The notes beneath the pieces are model-generated. The model made no database searches, had not been told where the DNA came from, and worked only from the letters and a program-made list of their open reading frames with translations. A DNA stretch of 6,022 nt from Alphaproteobacteria bacterium (lineage in GTDB: Bacteria > Pseudomonadota > Alphaproteobacteria > Micavibrionales > Micavibrionaceae): positions 1-6,022 of the forward strand of contig DAOWDF010000178.1 in NCBI GenBank assembly GCA_030639165.1, in the 5' to 3' direction. The translations under genes were made by a program, and so were the position numbers. Shown here piece after piece: positions 5,453 through 6,022 of this stretch. Each line of letters begins with the position of its first letter. The stretch's first letter is position 1.

Positions 5453-6022
5453 ATGATTAAAAAATTAGAGATATTCAAACCCAAGAAATATAATGATGCA
5501 GATAAGGCGTTAGAGGCAGTAAAACGCATTTATGAAGCTCATACACAATATCTATGTGATACCTTTAAGGGCTATTGTAATGGTGGTGGCAGTGTTAAGA
5601 AGATATCAGCATATTATCCTTATGTACGCATCACAACTAAGTTAGCGAAGCGGGCGGATACAAGGTTTGCTTATGGGTTTGCTGCGCGCCCTGGTACGTA
5701 TACTACTACGCTTACGAGGCCAGATATTTTCGCTGAATATTACCGTGAGCAATTTCGCCTTTTAATAAAAAATCATGATATTCCAATTGAGGTTGGGGTT
5801 AGTGAATGCGTTATTCCTTTGCATTTTGCGCTGGGAGATAGTTTTCATCTTGAAGGTGATTTAAGCGATGATCAGCTTGCTGACTTACCGCAATTTTTTG
5901 ATATGCCTGATCTTGATATATTGGATGACGAGATTGCAAATGCGCCTTATATATCCAAAGATGATCGTCAAGATGATCCGCTTTCTTTGTTTATTGCGCC
6001 GCAGGTCGTTCTTAGTCTGCTG
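5453..6022 (+). CDS. amn: AMP nucleosidase, N-terminal part
   Basis: AMP nucleosidase hydrolyses AMP to adenine and ribose 5-phosphate and helps control the adenylate pool. The E. coli enzyme is activated by ATP and inhibited by phosphate. The 190 codons seen here are the N-terminal regulatory domain and run off the right edge. The phosphorylase-like catalytic domain is outside the window. Family-typical segments are YPYVRITT (55-62), TRFAYGF (70-76), TTLTRPDIF (85-93), YYREQFRLLIKNH (96-108) and IPLHFAL (121-127). The ATG at 5453 is the first in-frame start. Its best ribosome site, GAGG (5437-5440), is twelve bases away, which is long and suggests modest initiation. The gene follows ftsY in the same direction, but no functional link is evident. 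Confidence 0.92.
   Translation, partial: MIKKLEIFKPKKYNDADKALEAVKRIYEAHTQYLCDTFKGYCNGGGSVKKISAYYPYVRITTKLAKRADTRFAYGFAARPGTYTTTLTRPDIFAEYYREQFRLLIKNHDIPIEVGVSECVIPLHFALGDSFHLEGDLSDDQLADLPQFFDMPDLDILDDEIANAPYISKDDRQDDPLSLFIAPQVVLSLL

Noticed and set aside
1..6022. Defence island, mobile element, CRISPR array, tRNA or riboswitch
   Set aside because: No transposase, integrase, direct-repeat array, cloverleaf or recognisable aptamer pattern was seen on either strand by reading.

Overview
The window carries a stretch of chromosomal housekeeping genes that looks alphaproteobacterial. The grounds are the order dapF - mtaB - ftsY with ffh divergent from dapF, an arrangement known from many alphaproteobacteria, and the close family matches of these proteins. 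Base composition is moderate to AT-leaning, and intergenic spacers are AT-rich with recognisable sigma70-type boxes. The species cannot be named from the sequence.

Layout: (1) 1-656, minus strand: N-terminal part of Ffh, the SRP GTPase, cut by the window edge. (2) 657-798: divergent control region with a perfect 9-bp inverted repeat. (3) 799-1566, plus: dapF, diaminopimelate epimerase. (4) 1573-2049, minus: unrecognised 158-residue protein, convergent with dapF (6-nt gap) and divergent from mtaB. (5) 2050-2152: AT-rich divergent promoter region containing a 15-codon mini-ORF with an excellent Shine-Dalgarno, ending two bases before mtaB. (6) 2153-3373, plus: mtaB, tRNA t6A37 methylthiotransferase. 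(7) 3375-3743, plus: unrecognised 122-residue protein, one base after mtaB and probably co-translated. (8) 3764-4132: a small self-contained transcription unit with a strong promoter, a 96-residue unrecognised protein and a hairpin terminator. (9) 4125-5367: ftsY, the SRP receptor GTPase, with its own promoter abutting that terminator. (10) 5453-6022, plus: N-terminal part of AMP nucleosidase (amn), cut by the window edge.

Functionally, Ffh and FtsY are the two partner GTPases of co-translational membrane targeting. DapF makes meso-diaminopimelate for peptidoglycan and lysine. MtaB completes ms2t6A37 on tRNAs reading ANN codons. Amn degrades AMP to adenine and ribose 5-phosphate. Three unrecognised small or medium genes interrupt the otherwise familiar dapF-mtaB-ftsY order and are the least explained content. 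I see no mobile element, CRISPR array, rRNA or tRNA, and nothing that by itself shows a new defence or biosynthetic system. The most interesting signals are the mini-ORF before mtaB, the compact promoter-gene-terminator unit before ftsY, and the hairpin/promoter overlaps.
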